Source: JBKBKC01 sp046294265 (GTDB taxonomy: Bacteria; Pseudomonadota; Alphaproteobacteria; Rhodobacterales; Rhodobacteraceae). Taken from it: a stretch of DNA of 64,000 nt. The DNA lies in NCBI GenBank assembly GCA_046294265.1, contig JBKBKC010000001.1:62001-126000 (forward strand), written 5' to 3'. The position numbers were made by a program, and so were the translations under genes. The notes beneath the pieces are model-generated. The model worked only from the letters and a program-made list of their open reading frames with translations. It was not told where the DNA came from and made no database searches. Below are positions 34,448-43,050 of the stretch, piece by piece (positions within the stretch are counted from its first letter, which is position 1; the number at the start of each line of letters is the position of its first letter).

Positions 34448-36133
34448 CTACCCCTTCAGGATCGCGGGCAGGTTCAACCGGTGTTCGCGGGCGCAGTCTA
34501 GGGCAATGTCGTAGCCCGCATCGGCATGGCGCATCACGCCGGTTGCCGGATCATTCCAGAGCACATTCGCAATGCGGCGGTCGGCATCCGCAGACCCGTC
34601 GCAGCATATGACCATGCCGGAATGCTGGCTGAACCCCATGCCGACACCCCCGCCATGGTGCAGCGATACCCATGTGGCCCCCGAGGCGCAGTTCAACAGC
34701 GCATTCAGCAAGGGCCAGTCCGACACCGCGTCCGATCCGTCGCGCATCGCCTCCGTCTCCCGGTTCGGCGAGGCGACCGAGCCCGAATCCAGATGGTCGC
34801 GCCCGATCACCACGGGGGCCTTCAACTCGCCCGACCGCACCATCGCATTGATCGCAAGCCCCGCGCGGTGGCGGTCGCCAAGGCCGATCCACATGATCCG
34901 CGCAGGCAGGCCCTGGAAGGCGATGCGCTCGCGCGCCATGTCCAGCCAGTTGTGCAGGTGGTGGTTGTCGGGGAACAGCTCCTTCATCCTCGCGTCGGTC
35001 TTGTAGATATCTTCGGGGTCGCCCGAGAGGGCGCACCAGCGGAAGGGGCCGATGCCCCGGCAGAACAGCGGCCGGATATAGGCAGGCACGAAGCCGGGGA
35101 AGGCGAAGGCGTTCTCCAACCCCTCCTCCTGCGCGACCTGCCGGATGTTGTTGCCGTAGTCGAGCGTGGGCACGCCCGCATTCCAGAAATCGACCATGGC
35201 GGCGACATGGGTGCGCATGGATGCCCGCGCCGCCGCCTCCACCGCCTTGGGGTCGGTTTCCTGCCGGGCGCGCCACTCCGCCACGGTCCAGCCCTGCGGC
35301 AGGTAGCCGTGGATCGGGTCATGCGCCGATGTCTGGTCGGTCACGATGTCGGGGCGCATGCCCCCCGCCTGCATCCGGGCGAAAATCTCGGGGAACACAT
35401 CGGCGGCGTTGCCGATCAGCGCCACGGATTTCGCCTCGCCCTTCGCGGTCCAGTCCGCGATCATCGCCAGGGCCTGATCGAGGCTGTGGGCCTTGGCGTC
35501 GCAATAGCGGGTGCGGATGCGGAAATCGGCGCGCGTCTCGTCGCATTCCACGGCCAGACAGCAGGCCCCGGCCATCACGGCGCCCAGGGGCTGCGCCCCG
35601 CCCATGCCGCCCAGACCGCCGGTCAGGATCCAGCGGCCTTTTAGGGACCCGCCGTAATGCTGGCGCCCGGCCTCGGCAAAGGTCTCATAGGTGCCCTGCA
35701 CGATGCCTTGGGTGCCGATGTAGATCCAGGACCCTGCGGTCATCTGGCCATACATGGCCAGCCCCTTGCGGTCCAACTCGTTGAAATGGTCCCAGGTCGC
35801 CCAATGCGGCACGAGGTTCGAATTGGCAATCAGAACGCGCGGCGCATCCTTGTGGGTGCGAAACACCCCCACCGGCTTGCCCGATTGCACCAGCAGCGTC
35901 TCGTCCGCCTCCAGCGCGCGAAGGGCGGCGCAGATACGGTCGAAATCCTCCCATGTCCGCGCCGCCCGCCCGATGCCGCCATAGACCACCAGCTCGTGCG
36001 GGTTCTCGGCCACATCGGGGTGCAGGTTGTTCATCAGCATCCGGAGGGGCGCCTCGGTCAGCCAGCTTTTGGCGGTGATCTCGGTGCCCGTGGCGGGATA
36101 GATGTCGCGGATGTTGTGGCGGGGATTGGTCAT
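34448..36133 (-). CDS. hutU: Urocanate hydratase
   Basis: This converts urocanate to 4-imidazolone-5-propionate, using tightly bound NAD+ as an electrophile. It has 561 residues, the normal length. The start MTNPRHNIRDIYPATG is set by the family N-terminus; earlier codons run antisense to nothing useful and overlap hutG. The NAD-binding glycine-rich segment is ILTGGLGGMGGAQPLGAVMA near residue 170, and the C-terminal conserved stretch is WVSLHHGGGVGMGFSQHSGM. The ATG overlaps the hutG stop (ATGA). It is the last gene of hutI-H-G-U. Confidence 0.97.
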   Translation of the reverse strand: MTNPRHNIRDIYPATGTEITAKSWLTEAPLRMLMNNLHPDVAENPHELVVYGGIGRAARTWEDFDRICAALRALEADETLLVQSGKPVGVFRTHKDAPRVLIANSNLVPHWATWDHFNELDRKGLAMYGQMTAGSWIYIGTQGIVQGTYETFAEAGRQHYGGSLKGRWILTGGLGGMGGAQPLGAVMAGACCLAVECDETRADFRIRTRYCDAKAHSLDQALAMIADWTAKGEAKSVALIGNAADVFPEIFARMQAGGMRPDIVTDQTSAHDPIHGYLPQGWTVAEWRARQETDPKAVEAAARASMRTHVAAMVDFWNAGVPTLDYGNNIRQVAQEEGLENAFAFPGFVPAYIRPLFCRGIGPFRWCALSGDPEDIYKTDARMKELFPDNHHLHNWLDMARERIAFQGLPARIMWIGLGDRHRAGLAINAMVRSGELKAPVVIGRDHLDSGSVASPNRETEAMRDGSDAVSDWPLLNALLNCASGATWVSLHHGGGVGMGFSQHSGMVICCDGSADADRRIANVLWNDPATGVMRHADAGYDIALDCAREHRLNLPAILKG

Positions 36134-36930
36134 GCGGGGGGCCTCAGGTCGGGGGCCAGATCGGCCAGGATGGCAAGGATGCGGGCAAGGACCGGGCGCA
36201 GGCGGGCGGCCTTTTCGGCGCTGTAGGCGAAGGGCGGCGCCTCGGATTGCAGATGCGTGGCTTGCGCCAGCTCCATCTGGATCGCGTGGATACCCTGCGC
36301 AGGGCGGCCATAGTGGCGCGTGGTCCAGCCGCCCTTGAAGCGGCCGTTGACGATATGGGTGTAGCCTTCGGCCCCCGCGCAGATGCCCTGCACGGCCCCC
36401 GCGATGCGGGGATCGCAACTGGTGCCGTCCGCGGTGCCGATGTTGAAATCGGGCAGCGTGCCGGGAAAGAGGTAGGGGATGCGCGACCGGATCGAATGGC
36501 AATCATAAAGGATCGCCAAACCATGGATCGCCCGAACACGCTCCAGCTCGGCCGCCAGCGCCGCGTGGTAGGGCGCATGGAACCCCTGACACCGCGCCAC
36601 CACTTCAGATGCGCCGGGGGGATCGGCCCAGATCGGGGCGCCGTCGAAATCGGTCAGCGGCACAAGGCCGGTGGTGTTCTGCCCAGGGTACAGGCTGTCG
36701 CCACCCGGCGGACGGTTGGCGTCGATCCCATAGCGGTGGAACGTGGCGCGCACGATGGTCAGCCCAGGCAAAAGGCCCGCGTAAAGCCGGTCCACATGCC
36801 AGTCGGTATCGGCCAGCATCCGCCCGCGCGCGTTCAGCCGGGCGGCGATACGGTCAGGCAGCCAAGTGCCGGTGTGCGGCAGGCCCAGCACGATGGGACC
36901 CGGGCCTTGGGTGACCTCGACGGGCGTCAT
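36130..36930 (-). CDS. hutG: N-formylglutamate amidohydrolase (deformylase)
   Basis: This hydrolyses N-formyl-L-glutamate to glutamate and formate, the last step of the HutF branch. It has 266 residues of the FGase family: LGLPHTGTWLP at the N-terminus, DTDWHVDRLY, then the core LYDCHSIRSRIPYLFPGTLP and NIGTADGTSCDP. C-terminal NGRFKGGWTTRHYGRPAQGI is also typical. Its presence alongside HutF shows the five-step route rather than the HutE/formiminoglutamase route. It is coupled to hutU by ATGA and separated from hutH by 88 bp that hold a repeat element. Confidence 0.95.
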   Translation of the reverse strand: MTPVEVTQGPGPIVLGLPHTGTWLPDRIAARLNARGRMLADTDWHVDRLYAGLLPGLTIVRATFHRYGIDANRPPGGDSLYPGQNTTGLVPLTDFDGAPIWADPPGASEVVARCQGFHAPYHAALAAELERVRAIHGLAILYDCHSIRSRIPYLFPGTLPDFNIGTADGTSCDPRIAGAVQGICAGAEGYTHIVNGRFKGGWTTRHYGRPAQGIHAIQMELAQATHLQSEAPPFAYSAEKAARLRPVLARILAILADLAPDLRPPA

Positions 36931-36947
36931 GCCTGCCCCCGCCGCGC

Positions 36948-37018
36948 AGGGGGGCTGTCTGCCCCCCTCGGCCTTGCGGCCTCACCCCCCGAGGATATTT
37001 GGGGACGGAAGAAGGGGG
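36948..37018 (+). repeat. Hairpin plus GGATATTT repeat element, copy B
   Basis: It fills the gap between hutH and hutG. An 8-bp stem AGGGGGGC / GCCCCCCT (36948-36968, 5-nt loop) is followed by GGCC-TTGC-GGCC and then the core GATATTTGGGGACGGAAGAA at 36994-37013. The core differs from copies A and C at three of twenty positions. Relative to the hut genes it lies in reverse orientation, and its end touches the hutH stop codon. It may modulate readthrough from hutH to hutG. Confidence 0.7.
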
Positions 37019-38539
37019 TCACAGGGGAAACTCCAGATGGGCGGCGGCAGCGAGGGTGCCGTTGCGGATAAGGCTGGCGGCAGCGGCGATGTCGGGGGCG
37101 AGATAGCGATCCTGCTGCAAAGGGGGCGAGACGGCGCGCAGGGCGGCGATGGCGGACCGGAGGGAGGGCGAGGTGACAAGGGGCGCACGGAACGCGATGC
37201 CCTGCGCGGCGCAGAGCGCCTCGACGCCGAGGATCACCGCAAGGTTGTCCACCATCCGGCGCAGACGGCGCGCGCCATGGGCGGCCATGCTGACGTGATC
37301 TTCCTGGTTGGCGCTGGTGGGGGTTGAGTCGGTGGAGCAGGGGTTCGCCAGATGCTTGTTCTCGCTCATCAGCGCCGCCGTGGTGACCTCGGCGATCATG
37401 AAGCCGGAGTTGAGGCCCGGCGCGGGGGTCAGGAAGGGCGGCAGGTCGTGGCTGAGCGTGGGGTCCACCATCAGCGCCACGCGGCGCTGCGCAATGGCGC
37501 CGATCTCGGCCAGGGCCAGGGCGATGATGTCGGCGGCGAAGGCCACGGGTTCGGCGTGGAAGTTGCCGCCCGAGATGATGCCCGAGGGGGTGACGAGCGG
37601 GTTGTCGGTGACGGCGTTCGCCTCGGTCTCCAGCGTGGCGGCGGCGAAGCGCATGAGATCCACCGCCGCGCCCGTCACCTGCGGCTGGCAGCGGATGCAA
37701 TAGGGGTCCTGCACGCGGGCATCGCCCTCGCGGTGGCTGTCGCGGATCACCGATCCGGCCATCAGGGCGCGCATCAGGCCCGCCACCTCGATCTGGCCGC
37801 GATGGCCGCGCAGGCTGTGGATCTCGGGGGTCAGGGGTGCGGTCGATCCCATAATCGCATCGGTGGAAAGGCAGGAGGTGACGATTGCGCCTTGGGCGCA
37901 GCGCCAGCCGTCAAAGAGGCCCGCCAAGGCAAGGGCGGTGGAGAATTGCGTGCCGTTGATCAGGCCCAGCCCCTCTTTCGGGCCCAGCACAACGGGGGTC
38001 AGCCCTGCCGCGGCCAGCGCCTGCGCCCCCGGCGTCCGCTGGCCATGGAACATCGCCTCGCCTTCACCGATCATGGCCGCCGTCATGTGGGCCAGCGGGG
38101 CGAGGTCTCCGCTTGCCCCCACCGAGCCCTGCACCGGCACCACCGGTGTCACGCCACGCGCCAGCATCCCTTCGATCAGCGCGATCACCTGCCACCGCAC
38201 GCCCGAGGCGCCGCGCCCGAGGGACAGGAGTTTCAGCGCCATCATCAGGCGCGTGGTGCCTTCGTCCAGCGCCTCGCCCACGCCGCAGCAATGCGACAGG
38301 ATCAGGTTGCGTTGCAGCGTGGCGGTGTCGCCCGCCGCGATCTTGACCGAGGCGAGTTTGCCGAACCCGGTGTTCACGCCATACACCGCCTCGCCCCCCA
38401 TGGCCGCCGCCGCGACCTGCGCCGCCGCCGCCTCCACCCCTGGGCGCGCGGCGTCGTCAAGCCGGGCCGCAGCCCCCTCGCGCCACAGGCGTTCCAGCAT
38501 GGTGAGCGTCGTGGCAGCGGGGATCAGGGTCAGGGTCAT
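37019..38539 (-). CDS. hutH: Histidine ammonia-lyase
   Basis: This deaminates histidine to urocanate. It has 506 residues. The autocatalytic MIO cofactor forms from Ala-Ser-Gly at residues 142-144 in QGSVGASGDLAPLAH; GVNTGFGKLA and GNFHAEPVAFAAD are the other hallmark motifs. The ATG at 38539 overlaps the hutI stop (ATGA); earlier in-frame codons lie inside hutI. It is the second gene of the divergent hutI operon. Confidence 0.97.
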   Translation of the reverse strand: MTLTLIPAATTLTMLERLWREGAAARLDDAARPGVEAAAAQVAAAAMGGEAVYGVNTGFGKLASVKIAAGDTATLQRNLILSHCCGVGEALDEGTTRLMMALKLLSLGRGASGVRWQVIALIEGMLARGVTPVVPVQGSVGASGDLAPLAHMTAAMIGEGEAMFHGQRTPGAQALAAAGLTPVVLGPKEGLGLINGTQFSTALALAGLFDGWRCAQGAIVTSCLSTDAIMGSTAPLTPEIHSLRGHRGQIEVAGLMRALMAGSVIRDSHREGDARVQDPYCIRCQPQVTGAAVDLMRFAAATLETEANAVTDNPLVTPSGIISGGNFHAEPVAFAADIIALALAEIGAIAQRRVALMVDPTLSHDLPPFLTPAPGLNSGFMIAEVTTAALMSENKHLANPCSTDSTPTSANQEDHVSMAAHGARRLRRMVDNLAVILGVEALCAAQGIAFRAPLVTSPSLRSAIAALRAVSPPLQQDRYLAPDIAAAASLIRNGTLAAAAHLEFPL

Positions 38540-39729
38540 GCGGCACCTTGGAATATGCGGGAATGAAGCGGGTTGAACCCGATGCGATAGGCCAGTTCGG
38601 CGGGGCTTTCGGCATCCCAGAGGCAAAGGTCGGCCCGCATCCCCGGCGCGATGCGCCCGCAGTCCGAAAGGCCCAGCGCGCGGGCGGCATGGATCGTGAC
38701 GCCGGCAAAGGCCTCGGCCACCGTCAGGCCGAACAACGTGCAGCCCATGTTCATCGTCAGCAGGATCGAGGTCAGGGGCGAGGTGCCGGGGTTGCAATCG
38801 GTGGCCAATGCCATGGCCACGCCATGGGCGCGGAAGGCCGCGACCGGGGGCACCTTCGTTTCGCGCAGCGCATAGAACGCGCCGGGCAGCAGCACCGCCA
38901 CCGTGCCCGCCGCCGCCATGGCGCGGGCATCGGCCTCGGTCGCATATTCCACATGATCGGCAGAGAGCGCGCCACGAAACGCGGCCAGCGCGGTGCCGCC
39001 CTGATGCGACAACTGCTCGGCATGCAGTTTCACCGGCAGGCCCAGCGCCTGCGCCACGTCGAACACGCGGCCGATCTGGGCTGGGGAAAAGGCGATTCCC
39101 TCGCAAAACCCGTCCACCGCATCCACCAGCCCCTCGGCATGAGCGGCGCGCAAGGAGGGGATGGCCACATCGTCGATATAAGCATCACTGCGGCCCGCGT
39201 AGTCCGGGGGCACGGCATGGGCGGCCAGATGGGTGGCCACCATGCGCACGGGGCGCAGCCCGGCCAGCGCGCGGGCGGCGCGCAGCATCCGCAGTTCGGT
39301 CTCCACCTCCAGCCCATACCCCGATTTCACCTCGATCGTGCAGACCCCTTCGGCGATCAGCGCATCCAGCCGGGGCAAGGCGGCGGCCACCAGTTCGGCC
39401 TCACGTGCCCCCCGGGTGGCCATGACGGTGGAGATGATGCCCCCGCCCGCCCGCGCGATGTCCTGATAGCTCGCGCCCTCCAGCCGCATCTCGAATTCGC
39501 GCGCGCGGTGGCCTGCGTGCAGGATGTGGGTGTGGCAGTCGATCAGGCCCGGCGTCACCATCCGCCCGCCCGCCGCGCGGCGCAGCCATCCGGCCATCGG
39601 TGCTGGCAGATCGGCCAGATGACCGACCCAGACGATCCGCCCGCCCTGCATGGCCAGCGCGTCGCCCAGGGCCCCGCCCGGACAGGCGATCCGGGCGTCG
39701 CACAGGATGGTCGGGGGGGCGGATCGCAT
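38536..39729 (-). CDS. hutI: Imidazolonepropionase
   Basis: This hydrolyses 4-imidazolone-5-propionate to N-formimino-L-glutamate. It has 397 residues of the amidohydrolase superfamily. Metal ligands are visible in LIDCHTHILHAGHR near residue 65, EVKSGYGLEVETEL follows, and the metal-site Asp lies in ALATDCNPGTSP. The start is the ATG at 39729, next to the divergent operator; open codons further upstream are antisense to hutF. It is the first gene of hutI-H-G-U and is coupled to hutH. Confidence 0.97.
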   Translation of the reverse strand: MRSAPPTILCDARIACPGGALGDALAMQGGRIVWVGHLADLPAPMAGWLRRAAGGRMVTPGLIDCHTHILHAGHRAREFEMRLEGASYQDIARAGGGIISTVMATRGAREAELVAAALPRLDALIAEGVCTIEVKSGYGLEVETELRMLRAARALAGLRPVRMVATHLAAHAVPPDYAGRSDAYIDDVAIPSLRAAHAEGLVDAVDGFCEGIAFSPAQIGRVFDVAQALGLPVKLHAEQLSHQGGTALAAFRGALSADHVEYATEADARAMAAAGTVAVLLPGAFYALRETKVPPVAAFRAHGVAMALATDCNPGTSPLTSILLTMNMGCTLFGLTVAEAFAGVTIHAARALGLSDCGRIAPGMRADLCLWDAESPAELAYRIGFNPLHSRIFQGAA

Positions 39730-39754
39730 CTTGAGTCTCCCTTGCCTTGCGGTT

Positions 39755-39772
39755 ATTATGTCTATACATAAT
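39755..39772. promoter_or_regulatory. HutC-type operator between hutI and hutF
   Basis: The 63-bp divergent gap holds ATTATGTCTATACATAAT, arms ATTATGT/ACATAAT being perfect inverted repeats about a 4-bp centre. HutC repressors of other proteobacteria bind TGTATATACA-like palindromes, and the hutC gene lies at the end of the facing operon. I infer that this one site represses both operons until urocanate accumulates. Confidence 0.8.
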
Positions 39773-39792
39773 GAATCGGTCAAGGGGGGGCC

Positions 39793-41160
39793 ATGTCGGT
39801 GATCTGGGCGGAACAGGCGCTCTTGCCCGACGGCTGGGCGCGGGACGCGGTGGTGCGGCTGGAGGCCGGGCGCATCGCCTCGGTTCTGCCCGGCCAGCCG
39901 ATGCCTGCGGGGGCCGACCGGGTGGGCGCCCTGCTGCCCGCCCCTGCCAACCTGCATTCCCACGCCTTCCAGCGCGCCATGGCCGGCCTGACCGAGGCGC
40001 GCGGCCCCGACCCGCGCGACAGTTTCTGGACCTGGCGGCGGCTGATGTACCGCTTCCTTGACCAGCTCACGCCCGAGGACGTGCAGGCCATCGCGGCCCT
40101 TGTGCAGGTCGAGATGATGGAGGCGGGCCATGCCGCCGTTGCCGAATTCCACTACCTGCACCATGGGCAGGGCGGGCGGCCCTATGCCGACCCGGCCGAG
40201 ATGTCGGCGAGGATCATCGCGGCGGCGGGGCAGACGGGGATCGGGCTGACGCTCCTGCCCGTCCTGTATCAGCAGGGCGGCTGTGACGGGCGCGCGCTGG
40301 TGCCGGGGCAGGACAGGTTCGGCTGCACGCTGAACGGTTTTGCCGATCTGGCGGACCGGGCCGGGGCCGCGCTGAATGCCCTGCCGGGGGATGCGCGGCT
40401 GGGGATCGCGCCGCATTCCCTGCGCGCGGTCACACCCGAGGGGCTGGCCTTCGCCGCGGCGCTACGCCCCGGGGCCCCCCTGCACATGCACCTGGCCGAA
40501 CAACTGGCCGAGGTGGAGGAGGTTCATACCCATCTGGGCGCGCGGCCTGTCGAATGGCTTTTCGCCCATGCGCAGGTCGATGCCCGCTGGTGCCTGATCC
40601 ACTGCACGCAGATGGAACGGGCCGAGACGCTGGCGCTGGCCGCATCCGGGGCCGTCGCGGGCCTGTGCCCCATCACCGAAAGCAGCCTTGGCGACGGCAT
40701 CTTCGACGGCGTCGCCTATGCCGGGGCCGGGGGCCGCTGGGGGATCGGGTCGGACAGCAACATCCGCATCGCGCTGGCGGAAGAGCTGCGCACGCTCGAC
40801 CATTCCCAACGCCTGCGCGACCGCAGCCGGGCGGCACTGGCAACGCAAGACCGCTCCACCGGACGGGTGCTGTTCCAGACGGCGGCGGAGGGGGGCGCGC
40901 AGGCGGCGGGGCGCGATGCGGGGCGGATCGCGCCGGGGCGGCTGGCCGATCTGCTGGCGCTGGACACAAGGGCGGTCGATCTGGCGGGGCTGGCGGGGGA
41001 TACGCTGCTGGATGCCTGGATCTTTGCGGGCGATGACCGGATGGTGCGCCATGTCTGGGCGGCGGGCCGCGCCATGGTGCGCGATGGCCGCCACATCGCG
41101 CGCGGGCCGGTCGAGGCCGCCTATCGCGCCACCCTCGCCCGGCTGCGCGATGCCCTCTGA
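39793..41160 (+). CDS. hutF: Formimidoylglutamate deiminase
   Basis: This converts N-formimino-L-glutamate to N-formyl-L-glutamate plus ammonia, feeding HutG. It has 455 residues of the amidohydrolase (ATZ/TRZ) type. The zinc site starts with LPAPANLHSHAFQRAMAGL; MHLAEQLAEVEE and the metal-site Asp in WGIGSDSNIRIALAEE complete it. AEFHYLHHGQGG is specific for HutF. The ATG has GGGGGG just before it. The end overlaps hutC by 11 bp. Confidence 0.96.
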   Translation: MSVIWAEQALLPDGWARDAVVRLEAGRIASVLPGQPMPAGADRVGALLPAPANLHSHAFQRAMAGLTEARGPDPRDSFWTWRRLMYRFLDQLTPEDVQAIAALVQVEMMEAGHAAVAEFHYLHHGQGGRPYADPAEMSARIIAAAGQTGIGLTLLPVLYQQGGCDGRALVPGQDRFGCTLNGFADLADRAGAALNALPGDARLGIAPHSLRAVTPEGLAFAAALRPGAPLHMHLAEQLAEVEEVHTHLGARPVEWLFAHAQVDARWCLIHCTQMERAETLALAASGAVAGLCPITESSLGDGIFDGVAYAGAGGRWGIGSDSNIRIALAEELRTLDHSQRLRDRSRAALATQDRSTGRVLFQTAAEGGAQAAGRDAGRIAPGRLADLLALDTRAVDLAGLAGDTLLDAWIFAGDDRMVRHVWAAGRAMVRDGRHIARGPVEAAYRATLARLRDAL

Positions 41161-41851
41161 CGCACCCACCCTCGGCTGGCAGGACGTGCAGGCCGAGGCG
41201 CTGCGCCGCATCCGCAGCCGCGACTGGCCCCCCGGCGCCCTGATCCCGAACGAGGCCGACCTTGCCCGCGAACTGGGCTGCGCCCGCGCCACCGTCAACC
41301 GCGCCCTGCGCGATCTGGCCGAGGCGGGCTGGCTGGAACGCCGCCGCAAGGCGGGCACGCGCGTCGCTGTGGCCCCGGTGCGCAAGGCGACCTTTGCGAT
41401 CCCGATCATCCGGCGGGATGTGGAGGAGCGCGGCCAGCGGCACGGCTATCGCCTCTTGTCGCAGGCTGTCGCCCCGGCCCCGGCGGGTATCGCGACGCTC
41501 CTGCGGCTGCCGGGGGCCGCACCGATGATCCACCTGCGCGCCCTGCATCTGGCCGATGACCGTCCCTGGTGCCTGGAGGATCGCTGGCTGAACCCCGCCA
41601 TCCCCGGCGTGACCGGGGCCGATTTCGCGGCCCTCAGCGCGAATGAATGGCTGGTGGGCAACGTGCCCTTTTCGGGCGGCGACATCGCGTTCCATGCGCT
41701 GGCCGCAGACCCCGCCACCGCCGCCCTCATGGACTGCGCGCCGGGCGCGGCGCTCTTGGCCGCCGACCGCACCACCTGGGCCGAGGCGGTGCCGATCACC
41801 GCCGTCCGGCTGACCTATGCGCCGGGGCAGCGGTTCGTCACGACCATCTGA
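41150..41851 (+). CDS. hutC: HutC-family transcriptional repressor (GntR/UTRA)
   Basis: A 233-residue GntR-type regulator. The N-terminal winged helix includes LIPNEADLARELGCARATVN with RALRDLAEAGWLERRRKAGT, and the C-terminal ~150 residues form a UTRA effector domain, where HutC binds urocanate. The first ATG (41150) overlaps the end of hutF by 11 bp, so the two are co-translated. The likely target is the palindrome at 39755-39772; as part of the hutF transcript it would autoregulate. It is convergent with rlmH, 4 bp apart. Confidence 0.93.
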   Translation: MPSDAPTLGWQDVQAEALRRIRSRDWPPGALIPNEADLARELGCARATVNRALRDLAEAGWLERRRKAGTRVAVAPVRKATFAIPIIRRDVEERGQRHGYRLLSQAVAPAPAGIATLLRLPGAAPMIHLRALHLADDRPWCLEDRWLNPAIPGVTGADFAALSANEWLVGNVPFSGGDIAFHALAADPATAALMDCAPGAALLAADRTTWAEAVPITAVRLTYAPGQRFVTTI

Positions 41852-41855
41852 CCCG

Positions 41856-42323
41856 TCATGCCCGGTGATAGGGCCCGCCCGCAAGAATCGTCGCCGCCCG
41901 ATACAGCTGCTCGGCCAGCATCACCCGCACCAGCAGATGCGGCCAGACCATCGCGCCGAACGACACTGCCACATCGGCCCGGCCCCGCAGGCCCGGGTCG
42001 ATCCCGTCCGCGCCGCCGATCACGAACGCCGCATCCCCCCGCCCCGCATCGCGCCAGCCGGCCAGCATCGCGGCAAAGTCGGGGCTGGTCATCACCCGCC
42101 CCCGCTCATCCAGCACGGCAAGCACCGCGCCCTCGGGCACCGCACGGGCCAGCAAGGCGCCCTCCGCCGCCATCCCGCCCGCCCTGGCCTCTACCTCATG
42201 CTCGACCGCGGGGCCAAGGCCAAGCCCTCGCCCGGTCTTGCCGAACCGGTCAAGGTAATCCGCCACCAGCGCCCGCTCGGGCCCCGCCCGCAGCCGGCCC
42301 ACCGCGCAGATATGCAGCCGCAT
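41856..42323 (-). CDS. rlmH: 23S rRNA (pseudouridine-1915-N3)-methyltransferase
   Basis: A 155-residue SPOUT methyltransferase that methylates pseudouridine 1915 in helix 69 of 23S rRNA in the 70S ribosome. The length is exactly typical. SAM-binding knot motifs are AAFVIGGADGIDPGL and SFGAMVWPHLLVRVMLAEQL, and the chain ends in AGGPYHRA. The ATG shares one base with the rsfS stop (TGATG), the common rsfS-rlmH pairing. Confidence 0.96.
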   Translation of the reverse strand: MRLHICAVGRLRAGPERALVADYLDRFGKTGRGLGLGPAVEHEVEARAGGMAAEGALLARAVPEGAVLAVLDERGRVMTSPDFAAMLAGWRDAGRGDAAFVIGGADGIDPGLRGRADVAVSFGAMVWPHLLVRVMLAEQLYRAATILAGGPYHRA

Positions 42324-42694
42324 CAAACCCTTGCGGGGCGCTGCTGGTCCGCGGGCAGCCACATCTTCTCAAGCTGGTAGAACTCGCGCACCTCGGGGCG
42401 GAAGACATGCACGATCACATCCGAGGCGTCGATCAGCACCCAGTCGCCGGTCTCCTTGCCCTCCATCTTGGCATGGATGCCGAATTGCAGCTTCAGCCGG
42501 TCCACCAGCTTTTCCGAGATCGCCGCAACCTGGCGCGACGACCGGCCCTCGCAGATCACCATGTAATCGGCCATGTCCGAACGGCCGCGCAGGTCGATCT
42601 GCACCACCTCCTCGGCCTTGTCATCGTCCAGCGAGGCCAGCACGGCGGCCAGAACCTCAGCCGCGCTGAAACCTTGCGCCGGGGCGGGGGTCAT
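42323..42694 (-). CDS. rsfS: Ribosome silencing factor RsfS
   Basis: A 123-residue RsfS/Iojap protein that binds L14 on the 50S subunit and blocks subunit joining in starved cells. Core: DDDKAEEVVQIDLRGRSDMADYMVICEGRSSRQVAAIS and C-terminal VFRPEVREFYQLEKMW (described as two parts of one conserved domain). The ATG at 42694 gives the usual length but lacks a clear ribosome site. The frame stays open to a GTG at 42769, and a strong GGAGGA lies between, 7 nt before an in-frame CTG at about 42748. The true start is uncertain. Coupled to rlmH. Confidence 0.93.
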   Translation of the reverse strand: MTPAPAQGFSAAEVLAAVLASLDDDKAEEVVQIDLRGRSDMADYMVICEGRSSRQVAAISEKLVDRLKLQFGIHAKMEGKETGDWVLIDASDVIVHVFRPEVREFYQLEKMWLPADQQRPARV

Positions 42695-43050
42695 CCGCGT
42701 CGCCCGCGGGCCGACCGGAAGCCCGGTCGCAGGGTCTGAATGTGACAGATGACAATCCTCCGAAAACACGCCCGATGGCCCGAGCGCAAGGCTGACGACA
42801 GCTTACCAAGAACGCGCCAGGCTTTCAACGCAGGCGGGCACCGGCTTTGGTCCGCACAAGTGGGACCGAGAGATGGCCCCACAACCGCAGGCACAACACC
42901 CGAAACGGCGCACATCCTCGCGGCGACCCGATCTACATAATTTCCGTAAAAGAAACAATCCATGGGGCCTTTACCGTTGCACCAGCAGCCCGATTTGTGG
43001 ACACCCAAGGGGCATTAACTTGGCGTAAGCCTTTCCGGAGCGACGACATC
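42695..43050. other. Intergenic region between divergent rsfS and the calcium-binding repeat gene
   Basis: This 356-bp stretch has no convincing gene. It contains the uncertain 5' end of rsfS (to about 42769) and must hold the promoters of both genes. The part from about 42930 to 43020 is richer in A/T than the neighbourhood. GGAG at about 43037 is the ribosome site of the plus-strand gene. I saw no clear operator or terminator. Confidence 0.45.

Noticed and set aside
38540..39106. Large extension of hutH upstream of MTLTLIPA
   Set aside because: It lies wholly inside hutI in another frame; the ATGA overlap and family length support the short form.
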